Shown piece by piece: positions 35,942 to 45,188 of a stretch of 64,000 bases of DNA (positions are counted from its first letter, which is position 1; each line of letters begins with the position of its first letter). The position numbers were made by a program, and so were the translations under genes. The notes under the pieces are model-generated. The model saw nothing but the letters and a program-made list of their open reading frames with translations, was not told the origin of the DNA and made no database searches. Origin of the DNA: Methyloterricola oryzae (GTDB taxonomy: Bacteria; Pseudomonadota; Gammaproteobacteria; Methylococcales; Methylococcaceae); assembly GCF_000934725.1 (NCBI RefSeq), contig NZ_JYNS01000010.1, positions 1-64,000 on the forward strand, written 5' to 3'.

Positions 35942-36652
35942 TCATGACCCCTTCGACTTGGGCTGCACCCAATGCCCGCCGCCATCGCTGCGAATGGCGA
36001 GATCAGGGTAGGTCTGGACCATCTCCAGGAGTCCGGAATGGCCGTACCTCTTCGGTGAAAAGCCCGGATCGCTACGCTTCATATATTGGCCCAGCTCGCC
36101 CAAGCCAACCCAACCCTCGGACGAATCGGCGGCCAGCAAGGAAACCGCTGCCGTAACGGATTTTGGCCGCTTCTTCGCGGACGCCTGAGTCTGCTTCTTG
36201 ACCGCTTCGGACTCGGACGGCTGGTACTCGAAAAACTGATCGCTGGCATTGCGCAAGGCATCCGGCGTCTTCTCCTCGCCCACTATGCAGACCATGGCGC
36301 CGCGCTCCCTGAGCTTCCGGCAGAGATAGGCAAAGTCCGAGTCGCTGGTGACCAGGCAATACGTGTCGGCGCGCTCATCGAACAGGTCCTCCAGCGCATC
36401 CAGGGCCAAGGCGATGTCCGAGGTATTCTTACCCGAGGCGTACTGATATTGCAGGCACGGCGTGAAGGCCAGGCGGACCAGTGCCTCCTGCCATTTGTTG
36501 GCAAGGGTGGAATGATTGCCATAGCCGCGCCGGACCACCACCCGGCCGAACTGCGCCACCACTCGAAGCGCATACTCGAGAATATCCGGGGATGTATTGT
36601 CGCAATCCACGAGAACCGCGACCCTATCCTCCAATGTGCTGGTTTCCGCCAT
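35942..36652 (-). CDS. NYN-domain RNase-like protein with C-terminal OST-HTH/LOTUS domain
   Basis: A 236-residue protein: a PIN-like NYN domain (VAVLVDCDNTSPDILEYAL, KNTSDIALALDALEDLF, YCLVTSDSDFAYLCRKLRERG) with the acidic residues expected at a metal-dependent nuclease site, a low-complexity lysine/glutamine linker (about 148-165), and a C-terminal OST-HTH fold (GWVGLGELGQYMKRSDPGF, HSGLLEMVQTYPDLAI). Proteins of this type (LabA/DUF88) are thought to process or bind RNA. Convergent with olsA. Confidence 0.85.
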   Translation of the reverse strand: MAETSTLEDRVAVLVDCDNTSPDILEYALRVVAQFGRVVVRRGYGNHSTLANKWQEALVRLAFTPCLQYQYASGKNTSDIALALDALEDLFDERADTYCLVTSDSDFAYLCRKLRERGAMVCIVGEEKTPDALRNASDQFFEYQPSESEAVKKQTQASAKKRPKSVTAAVSLLAADSSEGWVGLGELGQYMKRSDPGFSPKRYGHSGLLEMVQTYPDLAIRSDGGGHWVQPKSKGS

Positions 36653-36874
36653 GAATCTCCTCCCGACAAATCCCGAACCGCGACGCGCCGCCGCAACGGG
36701 ACGCCTTCGCTGACAGTCTAAGGGAAAACAGGGGTTCAGTGGGCCGCTTATTCCTGCTGCCTCGCCCCGAGCGCGGACTGTCGTGCATGCCCACCTGGCG
36801 GTAGACTGCGGCCCTGGAACCTCCGCCAGTTTAGTTTTACTCGCCGCACCGAGTGATCAAGGCATAGAAGCCCC

Positions 36875-37573
36875 ATGAATCGACGCTTCGCTTACCGGCT
36901 GATACTGCCTGACGGCCAGCAAGCCGAACTTGCCATCGAACTCGATGGCGACAGCCTCGACTGCCGCCTTCCGGCTCCGGTGGCGCGGGAATGGACCGCG
37001 TTGGACACCCACCGCTGCCCCCATTGTCCATTGAATCCGACGACCACGCCCCTGTGCCCGCTGGCAGCGCGGCTGGAACCCCTGGTCGACCTGCTTGGCT
37101 CGCTGCTTTCCTACGACCGCGTCACCGTCGCCATGCAAAGCGGCGAGCGCACCGTTACGGCCGCGACTTCAGCGCAAGCCGCCGCCAGTTCGATCATGGG
37201 CCTGATCTCTGCCACCAGCGGCTGCCCGCACACGGCCTTCCTGAAACCGCTCGCCTGGTTCCACCAGCCCTTCGCCACCGAGGAGGAGACCACGTTTCGC
37301 GCCGCCGCCGCCTACCTGCTAACCCAGTATTTCCGGCAGGACAGCGAATCCGGGGTTCAACCCGACTGGCGCTTGACCGGCATGATGCGACGCTACGAGG
37401 CTCTGCACGCGGTGAATGTCGGCATCGCCAAACGGCTGCGCATGGCCTGTCCCAAAGACGCGGCGGTCAACGCCATCATCCGCCTGGACATGTTCGCCAA
37501 GTCCGTGCTGCTGGACCAGACCCTGGACGAATTGCGGCCGCTGTTCGCACCCACGCCGAAGAACGCGCCTTAG
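36875..37573 (+). CDS. Conserved protein of unknown function with a CPHC motif
   Basis: A 232-residue cytosolic protein. An N-terminal beta-rich part (FAYRLILPDGQQAELAIELDG) is followed by HRCPHCPLN and CPLAARL, which could form a metal or redox site, and a helical C-terminal half. No function was recognised. It stands between a NYN gene and a lipoprotein. Confidence 0.7.
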   Translation: MNRRFAYRLILPDGQQAELAIELDGDSLDCRLPAPVAREWTALDTHRCPHCPLNPTTTPLCPLAARLEPLVDLLGSLLSYDRVTVAMQSGERTVTAATSAQAAASSIMGLISATSGCPHTAFLKPLAWFHQPFATEEETTFRAAAAYLLTQYFRQDSESGVQPDWRLTGMMRRYEALHAVNVGIAKRLRMACPKDAAVNAIIRLDMFAKSVLLDQTLDELRPLFAPTPKNAP

Positions 37574-37641
37574 CGTCCCAAAAGGCGCGACAGATCGATC
37601 CGCTTAGGATAGGCTGCCGAACCAAACAAGGAGATCGTCCC

Positions 37642-38343
37642 ATGCGAACCACCCACGCTTTCGCCAGCGTCCTTGCCATGACCACGGCCGTGCTGCTGGG
37701 CGGCTGTTCCACGGTGGGCGCTCCTTCATCGGCTGTGACCTATGCAGCCCCCTCTGCGCCGGGCGCAGCCGCGGCCTGGCCCGCGAGCCTGAAGGTCGTC
37801 GGCAACGGCTTTCCCAATCCGGGCGACCCGTGCCGCGTGATCGGCGAGAGCGCCGCCACCGTCGACTTGCTCGACGACAGCGCGCGCTTGGTGGGCTGTC
37901 TCGATAAGACCGACGCGGCGAAACTGGCGGGCAGGCAACTGGGACCCATCGACGGTGTGGCGCTGGTTTCCGTGCCGAACACGGCGGCCGCGGCGCGAGC
38001 CGGTGACGGCGACGGCCAGGGCGATGCCCTGGTGGCGGGCACCGGCTACAACGCCACGGCTCAGATTCGCTGCGAAGGCCTGCGCGGAGCGCCCGCCGGC
38101 CTGTGCGATGCAGGCGTAAAGCGCAACGCCGAGTTGGGCAGCGCGGTGGACGTGAATTTCCCCAATGGCGGGCAGCGCACTATCTTCTTCGACAAGCAGG
38201 GCAAGTTCCTGACGGTCAACGCGAACCAAGCCGACGGCTCGGCGGCCTTGACGCCGGTCGCCCAGCGCGTTGGCGACACCACCATCGTGAGGCTGGGCAA
38301 GGAGCGCTACGAGATCCCCGATGCCTTCGTGCTGGGCGATTGA
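37642..38343 (+). CDS. Lipoprotein of unknown function
   Basis: A 233-residue protein with a lipoprotein signal (MTTAVLLGGCSTVG; lipobox LGGC) and AAGGAGA before the ATG. The rest has no recognised domain; it holds several short motifs with paired cysteines (DPCRVIGE, LVGCLDK, IRCEGLRG, GLCDAG) that could form disulfides. Probably anchored in the outer membrane. Confidence 0.75.
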   Translation: MRTTHAFASVLAMTTAVLLGGCSTVGAPSSAVTYAAPSAPGAAAAWPASLKVVGNGFPNPGDPCRVIGESAATVDLLDDSARLVGCLDKTDAAKLAGRQLGPIDGVALVSVPNTAAAARAGDGDGQGDALVAGTGYNATAQIRCEGLRGAPAGLCDAGVKRNAELGSAVDVNFPNGGQRTIFFDKQGKFLTVNANQADGSAALTPVAQRVGDTTIVRLGKERYEIPDAFVLGD

Positions 38344-38568
38344 ACGCGACAACGTCGTGAGGGAGCCGCCTCTTTCCGGCATCGCCGCAATTAGAACGGA
38401 CTCACCAAGGCCTGCCCTGTCAACGCGGATATCGAAATTATTTGTTCGATGTCTCGGCCTCAGCGAGCACTCGCGTGCCCCCCGGCGAGAGGCCTAAAAT
38501 CGAATACTCATTGCAAACACCAACGCGCGAAGGGAAATGATCGCTCCAGTCACTTTTTGCCCCACCCT

Positions 38569-39372
38569 ATGAACTCAAGAACAGAAATCCCGCTCGCCAA
38601 ATCCCCATCGCGCAGCCGTCACTGGTTCGTAATCACCTTGCTCGCAGTCAGCGGTCTCTGTTTGTACTTGGAGCAGATCACCGGCTACGCGTTCTTCCTC
38701 AGCCTCGCTACCGTTCCGCTTGAAGTGATTGCCGGCGCGATCCTCGTGGATGCTTACGTGGCGCGCAAGGAGCGCGAAAAACGGGCGCGCGAGCTGATGT
38801 TCATAAAGAGCGTCATATTTCGCTCCGAACTTCGCGACCTGTACCTAAGCAATTTCGCGGCCCTCGATCAGCCTCATATCACCATGAGCATGATACGAGC
38901 CGCGGATCTCGGTCAGCTTCGGGCCATGCGCCAGTCCGCGGCGACGATCCACTACCGCTCGCCGGAAGCCATGGAGTCTGTCGCACTGGAATACGTGGAG
39001 GCCTACCCGGTGTTCTACCGCTTCATGGAATGGGCCATCGCCAACAACTTCGAGCGGATCTTCGAGGAGATGGTGTTCGTGCTGCATGTTATCCACGACA
39101 TCAAGGCATTCAAACAGGCCAATCCCCAACAGTTGTACGTCCACCACGCCCAGCAAAGCGGTCAACTGATGGAGAATGTCACCCGCATGGTGGGAACCGG
39201 CATCGTCAAGTTCCTGGACTATGTCATCGAGCTCAAGCTCAACCAGCCCATGACCTTTGAAGCCCTGATGTCGGACTATGAGGCCGCCGCCTCCTCTCCG
39301 CGGCCGGACCGCTCTGTGGCGGCGCGCCAGGACAAGCGCTTCACGCTCCTCAACGCCTTCAAATGGAAGTAA
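38569..39372 (+). CDS. Membrane protein of unknown function
   Basis: A 267-residue protein. Start at 38569 chosen because it begins the membrane region (WFVITLLAVSGLCLYL, FFLSLATVPLEVIAGAILVDAYV); an upstream in-frame ATG at 38449 gives an unlikely N-terminus. The remaining 200 residues are soluble and mostly helical, starting with a charged coiled-coil-like stretch (RKEREKRARELMF). Function unknown. Confidence 0.7.
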   Translation: MNSRTEIPLAKSPSRSRHWFVITLLAVSGLCLYLEQITGYAFFLSLATVPLEVIAGAILVDAYVARKEREKRARELMFIKSVIFRSELRDLYLSNFAALDQPHITMSMIRAADLGQLRAMRQSAATIHYRSPEAMESVALEYVEAYPVFYRFMEWAIANNFERIFEEMVFVLHVIHDIKAFKQANPQQLYVHHAQQSGQLMENVTRMVGTGIVKFLDYVIELKLNQPMTFEALMSDYEAAASSPRPDRSVAARQDKRFTLLNAFKWK

Positions 39373-39444
39373 TGAAGCGTCAGATCTGCGGTCAGCGAAT
39401 CCTGCCGGCCGGTCATCGAACTTCGCGGCGGCGCTCGCCCCGGC

Positions 39445-40440
39445 TCACAGGTACCCCAGCAAGGGTTCATCCATGGCGGCTATCTGCTCGCGCAGTTCCA
39501 GGATACGGTCCTGCCAATAGCGCGGCGAGGCGAACCAGGGGAATCCGGCCGGAAACGCCGGATCATCCCAGCGCCGCGCGATCCAGGCGCTGTAATGAAT
39601 CAGCCGGAGCGTGCGCAAGGCTTCGACCAGATGCAATTCACGCCGGTCGAACTCGAAGAAGGTCTCATACCCGGCCAGCAGATGGTTGATCTGGACGCCC
39701 ATTTCCACCGGACTTCCCGACAGCAGCATCCACAGATCCTGCATGGCGGGCCCCATGCGGGAATCGTCGAAATCCACCAGATAGGGGCCTGTGTCGGTCC
39801 ACAGCACATTGCCCGCGTAGCAGTCGCCGTGCAGGCGCAGTGAAAACACCTCCCCAGCGCGTTCGAAACAGCGGCGGACCCGGTCGAGGGCGAGCGCGGA
39901 CACATCGCGATAGGCGTCGCGCAAATCCGCCGGAATCAGATCCTGGCTCATCAGGTACTCACGCGGTTCCTCGCCGAAGCTGTGAATATCCAGCGCCGGC
40001 CGCTCCCGGTAAGGCCTGAGGGCGCCCAAGGCATGCAGGCGGCCGATGAGCGAACCCATGCGCCTGAGGGTGTCGGCGTGATCGAACTCCGGCGCATAGC
40101 CGCCCTGCCGGGGAAAAACCGCGAAGCGGAATCCGCCATGCTCGTGCAAAGTGGCCCCGTTCGCGTCGGCCAGAGGCGGCACCACAGGCAACTCGGCTTC
40201 CGACAGTTCCCGCATGAAGCCATGTTCCTCAAGGATCGCCTGATTGCTCCAGCGCCCTGGACGGTAGAACTTGGCCACACGCATGGGGCCGTCATCCATG
40301 CCGACCTGATAAACGCGGTTTTCGTAGCTGTTCAGGGCCATCAAGCGGCCGTCGCAAGGGAAACCGGCGCTTTCCAGCGCCTCCAGAATCCGGTCCGGCG
40401 ACAGGTCGGCGAAGGGTGCGGAGCAGGCTTTAGGGCTCAT
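39445..40440 (-). CDS. srkA: Stress response kinase A (YihE/SrkA)
   Basis: A 331-residue aminoglycoside-phosphotransferase-fold protein kinase: LMALNSYENRVYQVGMDDG (nucleotide-binding loop), VAKFYRPGRWSNQAILEEH (Lys/Glu pair), catalytic LHGDCYAGNVLW and metal-binding YLVDFDDSRMGP. SrkA counters stress-induced cell death, for example by antagonising toxin signalling. Start at 40440 (MSPKACSAPFADL) matches the family; a longer frame extends 35 codons with no support. Divergent from the gluconokinase. Confidence 0.92.
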   Translation of the reverse strand: MSPKACSAPFADLSPDRILEALESAGFPCDGRLMALNSYENRVYQVGMDDGPMRVAKFYRPGRWSNQAILEEHGFMRELSEAELPVVPPLADANGATLHEHGGFRFAVFPRQGGYAPEFDHADTLRRMGSLIGRLHALGALRPYRERPALDIHSFGEEPREYLMSQDLIPADLRDAYRDVSALALDRVRRCFERAGEVFSLRLHGDCYAGNVLWTDTGPYLVDFDDSRMGPAMQDLWMLLSGSPVEMGVQINHLLAGYETFFEFDRRELHLVEALRTLRLIHYSAWIARRWDDPAFPAGFPWFASPRYWQDRILELREQIAAMDEPLLGYL

Positions 40441-40538
40441 GGTAGGGTCGGCGCGCCTTGATTCGGTCGGATGGATCGGCTGGCAAGCAGGCATGCCCGG
40501 TCCCGGTGCCCCTCGCATACGACAATCAGGGTCCGGCC

Positions 40539-41093
40539 TTGGCACAAGGGGCGTATTCTAGCAAGCTGGAACCGGTCACGGAGTGCAGTCTGATAAGCAA
40601 GGTCATCGTCATCGGCGGCGTCGCCGGCAGCGGCAAGTCCACCCTGGGCAAGCGGCTGGCGGAGCGGCTGGGCTGGCGCTTTCTGGAGGGCGACGATTTT
40701 CATCCCCCAGGCAATGTGGAAAAGATGCGGCGAGGTTCGCCTCTTTCCGATGCCGACCGCGCGCCCTGGATCGGCGCGATCGCCGGCGCGTTGCGAAGCT
40801 CAGGCGATGCGAGTGAGGCCGTCGTGCTGGCCTGTTCGGCCTTGAAGCGCACCCATCGGGATCTTCTGCGCGCCGCTGGCGGGGACCTGTTCACCGTGTT
40901 GCTCACCGTGGACCGCGAAACCCTGCGGCACCGGCTAGCCAGTCGCAGCGGGCATTTCTTCGGACCCGGCTTGCTGGAAAGCCAGTTCCTGGCGCTGGAA
41001 CCCCTCTTGCCCGATGAGGCCGGCATCACGGTCGACGGCAATCTACCCTGCGATGCCGTGATCGCCGAAATCCTCGCGCGCCATCACCTCTGA
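40539..41093 (+). CDS. gntK: Gluconokinase
   Basis: A kinase of about 184 residues with P-loop VIGGVAGSGKSTLGKRLAE, FLEGDDFHPPGNVEKMRRG, LSDADRAPWI, VLACSALKRTHRDLLR and ASRSGHFFGPGLLESQF, all hallmarks of GntK. It phosphorylates gluconate to 6-phosphogluconate. The start is uncertain: TTG at 40539 with AGGG upstream is used here; in-frame ATG 40458 and GTG 40506 add residues without homology, and a CTG at 40590 with GGAG upstream would also fit. Confidence 0.9.
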   Translation: MAQGAYSSKLEPVTECSLISKVIVIGGVAGSGKSTLGKRLAERLGWRFLEGDDFHPPGNVEKMRRGSPLSDADRAPWIGAIAGALRSSGDASEAVVLACSALKRTHRDLLRAAGGDLFTVLLTVDRETLRHRLASRSGHFFGPGLLESQFLALEPLLPDEAGITVDGNLPCDAVIAEILARHHL

Positions 41094-41176
41094 CAGCGGA
41101 CAGGACGCCGGCTCGACTGCATTAAGCCGCGGCTTTCGGTATCCTATCAGCCTGCCCAACTCCCCAAGAGCACACC

Positions 41177-41560
41177 ATGACCTTCAAGGCGCGACTGATC
41201 CGGATTGCCATCAACCTGACCCCGGAATGGCTCATCAAGCGGGTTTCCAACTTCATCCTCAAGGAAATCGCCGAACTGAAGTTTTTCCATTTCGACCTGG
41301 AAGCGCGCAAGCTTTACGTGGAGGTTCAGTTACTGGGTGAATCGGAAACCATACAGGTGTGGGTGGAGGATTTTTCTCTCATCAACGAAAACGGCAGTTG
41401 CACGCTAGTCATCGACCAGGCGCGCTCCAACCGTCTGTGGCTCACCAATCTTCTATCCAAGATTGCCGGCAGAGCCTGGAGATTCCCGGCTCCGGCCCAG
41501 TTCGGCCCCTATGTCAGCCTGGTGTCGGAGCTCCTGCCGCCCAAGGCCCCCGCCTCCTAG
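41177..41560 (+). CDS. Conserved small protein of unknown function
   Basis: A 127-residue soluble protein with an amphipathic N-terminal helix (IRIAINLTPEWLIKRVSNFI) and a beta-rich centre (KLYVEVQLLGESETIQVWVEDFSL). No family recognised. It precedes the ABC exporter genes by 29 bp and could be co-transcribed. Confidence 0.7.
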   Translation: MTFKARLIRIAINLTPEWLIKRVSNFILKEIAELKFFHFDLEARKLYVEVQLLGESETIQVWVEDFSLINENGSCTLVIDQARSNRLWLTNLLSKIAGRAWRFPAPAQFGPYVSLVSELLPPKAPAS

Positions 41561-41589
41561 AAAACTGCCAGGGCTCCGGAGCAGCCGCG

Positions 41590-42324
41590 ATGAGCGCTCC
41601 CGCCGTGGCGGTGCGAGACCTTTGCAAGCGCTATGACGCGGCCCTGGCGCTGGACCACGTGTCCTTCGAGGTGCCGCGCGGCGCCGCCGTCGCCCTGCTC
41701 GGCGGCAATGGCGCGGGCAAGACCACCACCCTGTCGATCCTGCTAGGTCTGCTGTTGCCCACCTCGGGCGAGGTGCGCGTGCTGGGCGTCGACATGCTGA
41801 AGCAGCGCTATTCCGCCCTGCCCCGCATGAATTTCACCTCGCCCTATGTGGACTTGCCCCATCGCCTGAGCGTCGGCCAGAATCTGGATGTCTACGCCCG
41901 CTTGTACGGTATCCGCAGGCGCCGGGAGCGGATCGGGGAACTGGCGGAAACCTTCGGGATCACGCAACTGCTGAAGCGCAGTTACGGGTCCCTGTCCGCG
42001 GGCCAGCGCACCCGCGTCTCCCTGGCCAAGGCCATCCTCAATGAGCCGGAACTCCTGCTCATGGACGAGCCCACCGCCTCCCTGGACCCCGCTTCCGCGG
42101 ACCGCATCCGGTCCTACCTGGACGACTATCGCCGCCGCACCGGCGCCACCTTGCTGCTGGCGTCTCACAACATGCAGGAAGTGGAACGCCTGTGCCAGAC
42201 GGTGCTGATGCTTAAGCAGGGCCGCATCGTCGACCAGGGCCCGCCCGCCGAGCTGACCGCCCGCTATGGCCGCGAGAACCTGGAGCAGGTCTTCATCGCC
42301 ATAGCCCGGGGCGAAGCGGTTTAG
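41590..42324 (+). CDS. ABC-2 type exporter ATP-binding protein
   Basis: A 244-residue ATPase: Walker A LLGGNGAGKTTTLSILLG, signature YGSLSAGQRTRVSLAKA, Walker B LLLMDEPTASLDP, H-loop LLASHNM. The pattern is of ABC-2 exporters for lipids, polysaccharide or drugs. Start at 41590 (MSAPAVAVRDL). The permease follows 5 bp later. Substrate unknown. Confidence 0.92.
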   Translation: MSAPAVAVRDLCKRYDAALALDHVSFEVPRGAAVALLGGNGAGKTTTLSILLGLLLPTSGEVRVLGVDMLKQRYSALPRMNFTSPYVDLPHRLSVGQNLDVYARLYGIRRRRERIGELAETFGITQLLKRSYGSLSAGQRTRVSLAKAILNEPELLLMDEPTASLDPASADRIRSYLDDYRRRTGATLLLASHNMQEVERLCQTVLMLKQGRIVDQGPPAELTARYGRENLEQVFIAIARGEAV

Positions 42325-42329
42325 CCAAT

Positions 42330-43127
42330 ATGTGCGCCAGCCTGAACCGAATCCTGGCTATGGTGGTGCGCTATCTGTATCTGATGCGCGCTTCCTGGCC
42401 GCGCCTGTTCGAACTAGCCTACTGGCCCACGGTGCAGATGATCCTGTGGGGCCTCATCAACCGCTTTCTCGCCGAGCAGAGCGCCTGGGTGGCGCAGGCC
42501 TCCGGCCTGCTGATCGCCGCCGTGCTACTGTGGGACGTGCTGTTTCGCGCCCAACTCGGCGTTTCCATCGTCTTTTTTGAGGAAATGTACTCGCGCAACC
42601 TGGGCAACCTGTTCGTCAGCCCGCTGCGTCCCCTGGAACTGGCGTGGTCGCTGCTGGCGGTGAGCTTGCTGCGCACCCTGATTGGCGTCGGCGTCGCCGC
42701 CGGCCTGGCGATCGTCCTCTACCACTATTCCATCTTTGACATGGGACTGGCCTTGCTGGCCTTCTTCGCCAACCTCCTGGTCATGGGCTGGGCCATCGGC
42801 CTGATGATCGTGGCCCTGGTGATGCGGTACGGGCTGGGGGTGGAAGGCCTGGCCTGGGCCATCATCTTCGCCTTCGCGCCACTCAGCGGGATCTACTACC
42901 CGGTGGCCGTCCTGCCGGACTGGGCGCAGTCCGTGGCCTGGTTCCTGCCCTCCAGCCACGTGTTCGAGGGCATGCGCGCCGTCATGCGCGACCACGCCTT
43001 CCCCAGGGAGCACTTCCACGCCGCCCTGTTCCTGAACCTGGCTTATATTGCCCTTGGCCTCTTGCTCTATCGGCTCGCCTTCCATGTGGCGCGCCAGCGT
43101 GGGCTGCTGTTGCAGATGGGGGAGTGA
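42330..43127 (+). CDS. ABC-2 type exporter permease
   Basis: A 265-residue membrane protein with about six hydrophobic segments (for example LLIAAVLLWDVLFRAQL, LLRTLIGVGVAAGLAIVLY, LLAFFANLLVMGWAIGLMIV, LAWAIIFAFAPLSGIYYPV) and the PLSGIYYPVAVLPDW motif common to ABC-2 permeases. Pairs with the upstream ATPase. Confidence 0.9.
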   Translation: MCASLNRILAMVVRYLYLMRASWPRLFELAYWPTVQMILWGLINRFLAEQSAWVAQASGLLIAAVLLWDVLFRAQLGVSIVFFEEMYSRNLGNLFVSPLRPLELAWSLLAVSLLRTLIGVGVAAGLAIVLYHYSIFDMGLALLAFFANLLVMGWAIGLMIVALVMRYGLGVEGLAWAIIFAFAPLSGIYYPVAVLPDWAQSVAWFLPSSHVFEGMRAVMRDHAFPREHFHAALFLNLAYIALGLLLYRLAFHVARQRGLLLQMGE

Positions 43128-43142
43128 CGTCCGGACGCGGCC

Positions 43143-43460
43143 TCATTCCGTCAGCAGCAGGCTCCCGATATCGAGCAGCGTCACCCGCGAGCCCAAAAGG
43201 TGAACCGATCCGCGCAGGCGGTTGTTGCCGGTATCGCTGTATTCGAAGGCGTAGACGCGGTTCAGCATCAAAGTGCCGCGCTCGTTGCGGCCGAACCGCA
43301 CCCGCTCCAACGCGATGGTTTCATCCAGCAGTTGCAGCCCCTCCGACTGGCAGGCCTTGCGTGCCGCCGCCACGCCCGCTTCCCGCGCGGCGAGGCTGTC
43401 GAACCAGAACCAGACCAGGGCCGCCGCCGTGGCGGCGAGGGTAAAATCAAAAAATGTCAT
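43143..43460 (-). CDS. DUF3301 family protein
   Basis: A 105-residue protein with an N-terminal membrane segment (FTLAATAAALVWFWF) and the DUF3301 core (AREAGVAAARKACQSEGLQLLDETIAL, YAFEYSDTGNNRLRGSVHLLG). A small gammaproteobacterial family of unknown function. Convergent with the ABC permease. Confidence 0.85.
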   Translation of the reverse strand: MTFFDFTLAATAAALVWFWFDSLAAREAGVAAARKACQSEGLQLLDETIALERVRFGRNERGTLMLNRVYAFEYSDTGNNRLRGSVHLLGSRVTLLDIGSLLLTE

Positions 43461-43562
43461 ATTGCTTCGTGTGTTCGGTTCAATCTGGGCCTGGACGAGC
43501 GGTCAAGCGCGCAGCCCCGCAATCTTCGGATGATACACCAGGGTCTCAGGATGCGGGGACGG

Positions 43563-45188
43563 TCAGACAGCGGCAGGGCGTGAAGACGATTGCCGAAGCA
43601 GGTCCGCCGCTTTTTCCGCGATCATGATGACGGGCGCGCTGGTGTTACCGCTGACGATGGTGGGCATGATCGAGGCATCCACGACTCGCAGTCCGTCCAC
43701 GCCATGCACCTTGAGCTCGGCGTCGACCACCGCCGCTTCATCCTGGCCCATCCTGCAGGTGCCCGCCGGATGCCAGGTAGTCGAGGCGCTGCGCCGCACG
43801 AAGGCTTCCAGTTCCGCGTCGCTGCGCTGTCCGGCACCCGGCGCGACCTCCTCGCCGCGGATGTCGTCGAATGCACTGGCGTTCAGTATCTTCAGGTTCC
43901 AACGCACCCCGGCCACCGCACAGCGCAGATCGTCCGCCGTCTGCAGGTAATTCGGGTCTACGATGGGGCGGTCCAGGGGATTTGCCGACGCCAGGCGGAT
44001 CTCACCACGGCTCTGCGGGCGGTTGATGTAGGACGTGAGCGTGATGCCATGACGTAGGGGCGGGCCTGCCTCCGGATAGTCGGGCGACAGCAGGGTCAGG
44101 AAAAAGTGCTGCAGGCCGGGCACCGCCTCACCCGGCCGGCTGGGGAGGAAAGCCCCGGCTTCCAGGCAATTCGAGGCGAATGGCCCCGTACCTTCCTGCT
44201 CATAACCATGACGCAGCGCCGCCTTGGCCTCCTGTGGCAGCGGGGGAAATGTCAGCGGACTGCGGATAGCGCAGCGCACCCGGGTATGCAGATGATCCTG
44301 GAGGTTGCGGCCGACACCGCGCAGGTTCACGCGAACCCGGAGGCCGTGGCGCTCCAGTTGCGCCGCCGGGCCGATCCCGGAGAGCATGAGCAACTGCGGC
44401 GAGCGCAAGGATCCGGCACACAGCAGCACCTCGCAGCCCGCCTCCGCCCGTTCGCTGACACCCAGGCGCACGTATTCCACCCCCCGCGCCCGCGAGCCCC
44501 GGAACAGTACCCGTGTCGCCAACGCATGGGTGAAGACCGTCAGATTGGGCCGCGCCCGAGCGGGCTCCAGATAGGCGTCGGCGGCACTGCAGCGGCGGCC
44601 GGTGGCGATGGTGGCCTGCAACGGACCCACGCCCATCTGTTCAGACCCATTGAAATCAGGATTGTAGGCGATACCCGCTTCCCGGGCGGCGGCGAAATAG
44701 CGCTCGACCAGAGGATTACCGGAAGCATGGCTGCTCACCACCAGGGGCCCTTCCCGGCCGTGATAGGCATCGGCGAGGTCGCGGTTGCATTCCGCCCTGA
44801 GGAAATAGGGCAGCACCGACTCGTAGCCCCAGCCGCGGTTGCCTGCCGCTTCCCAGCCGTCGTAATCGGCCCGGTTGCCGCGGATGTAGATCATGTAGTT
44901 GATGGCGCTGGAGCCGCCCAGTCCGCGTCCCTGGGGCATGAAGATGCGCCGTCCCAGGAGGTGCGGCTGCGGCGCCGTGCGGTCACCCCAATCCCAGGGG
45001 CTGTCCTGCAACTGGGCATAAAGAGCCGGCGTGCGGATCAGGTCCGAGTCCGCCTCGCCACCGGCTTCCAGCAGCAGGACACGGCAGCGCGGGTCTTCCG
45101 TCAGCCGCCCGGCCAGCACGCAGCCGGCGGAACCTGCGCCAACGATGACATAATCGAAGGCGTGATCGGTTTTGGCTTCGACGCTCAT
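43563..45188 (-). CDS. GMC-family FAD oxidoreductase, last gene of the CoM/epoxide operon
   Basis: A 541-residue choline-dehydrogenase-like flavoenzyme: FAD-binding VIVGAGSAGCVLAGRLTED, GRGLGGSSAINYMIYIRGN, internal LLCAGSLRSPQLLMLSGIG, and C-terminal TTWHPAGTCRMG with the catalytic histidine region. It oxidises a primary or secondary alcohol, usually passing electrons to a quinone or oxygen. The start codon overlaps the PLP-enzyme stop (ATGA), so it is translationally tied to the operon. Its substrate could be an alcohol formed from the epoxide pathway; this is inference. Confidence 0.88.
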   Translation of the reverse strand: MSVEAKTDHAFDYVIVGAGSAGCVLAGRLTEDPRCRVLLLEAGGEADSDLIRTPALYAQLQDSPWDWGDRTAPQPHLLGRRIFMPQGRGLGGSSAINYMIYIRGNRADYDGWEAAGNRGWGYESVLPYFLRAECNRDLADAYHGREGPLVVSSHASGNPLVERYFAAAREAGIAYNPDFNGSEQMGVGPLQATIATGRRCSAADAYLEPARARPNLTVFTHALATRVLFRGSRARGVEYVRLGVSERAEAGCEVLLCAGSLRSPQLLMLSGIGPAAQLERHGLRVRVNLRGVGRNLQDHLHTRVRCAIRSPLTFPPLPQEAKAALRHGYEQEGTGPFASNCLEAGAFLPSRPGEAVPGLQHFFLTLLSPDYPEAGPPLRHGITLTSYINRPQSRGEIRLASANPLDRPIVDPNYLQTADDLRCAVAGVRWNLKILNASAFDDIRGEEVAPGAGQRSDAELEAFVRRSASTTWHPAGTCRMGQDEAAVVDAELKVHGVDGLRVVDASIMPTIVSGNTSAPVIMIAEKAADLLRQSSSRPAAV

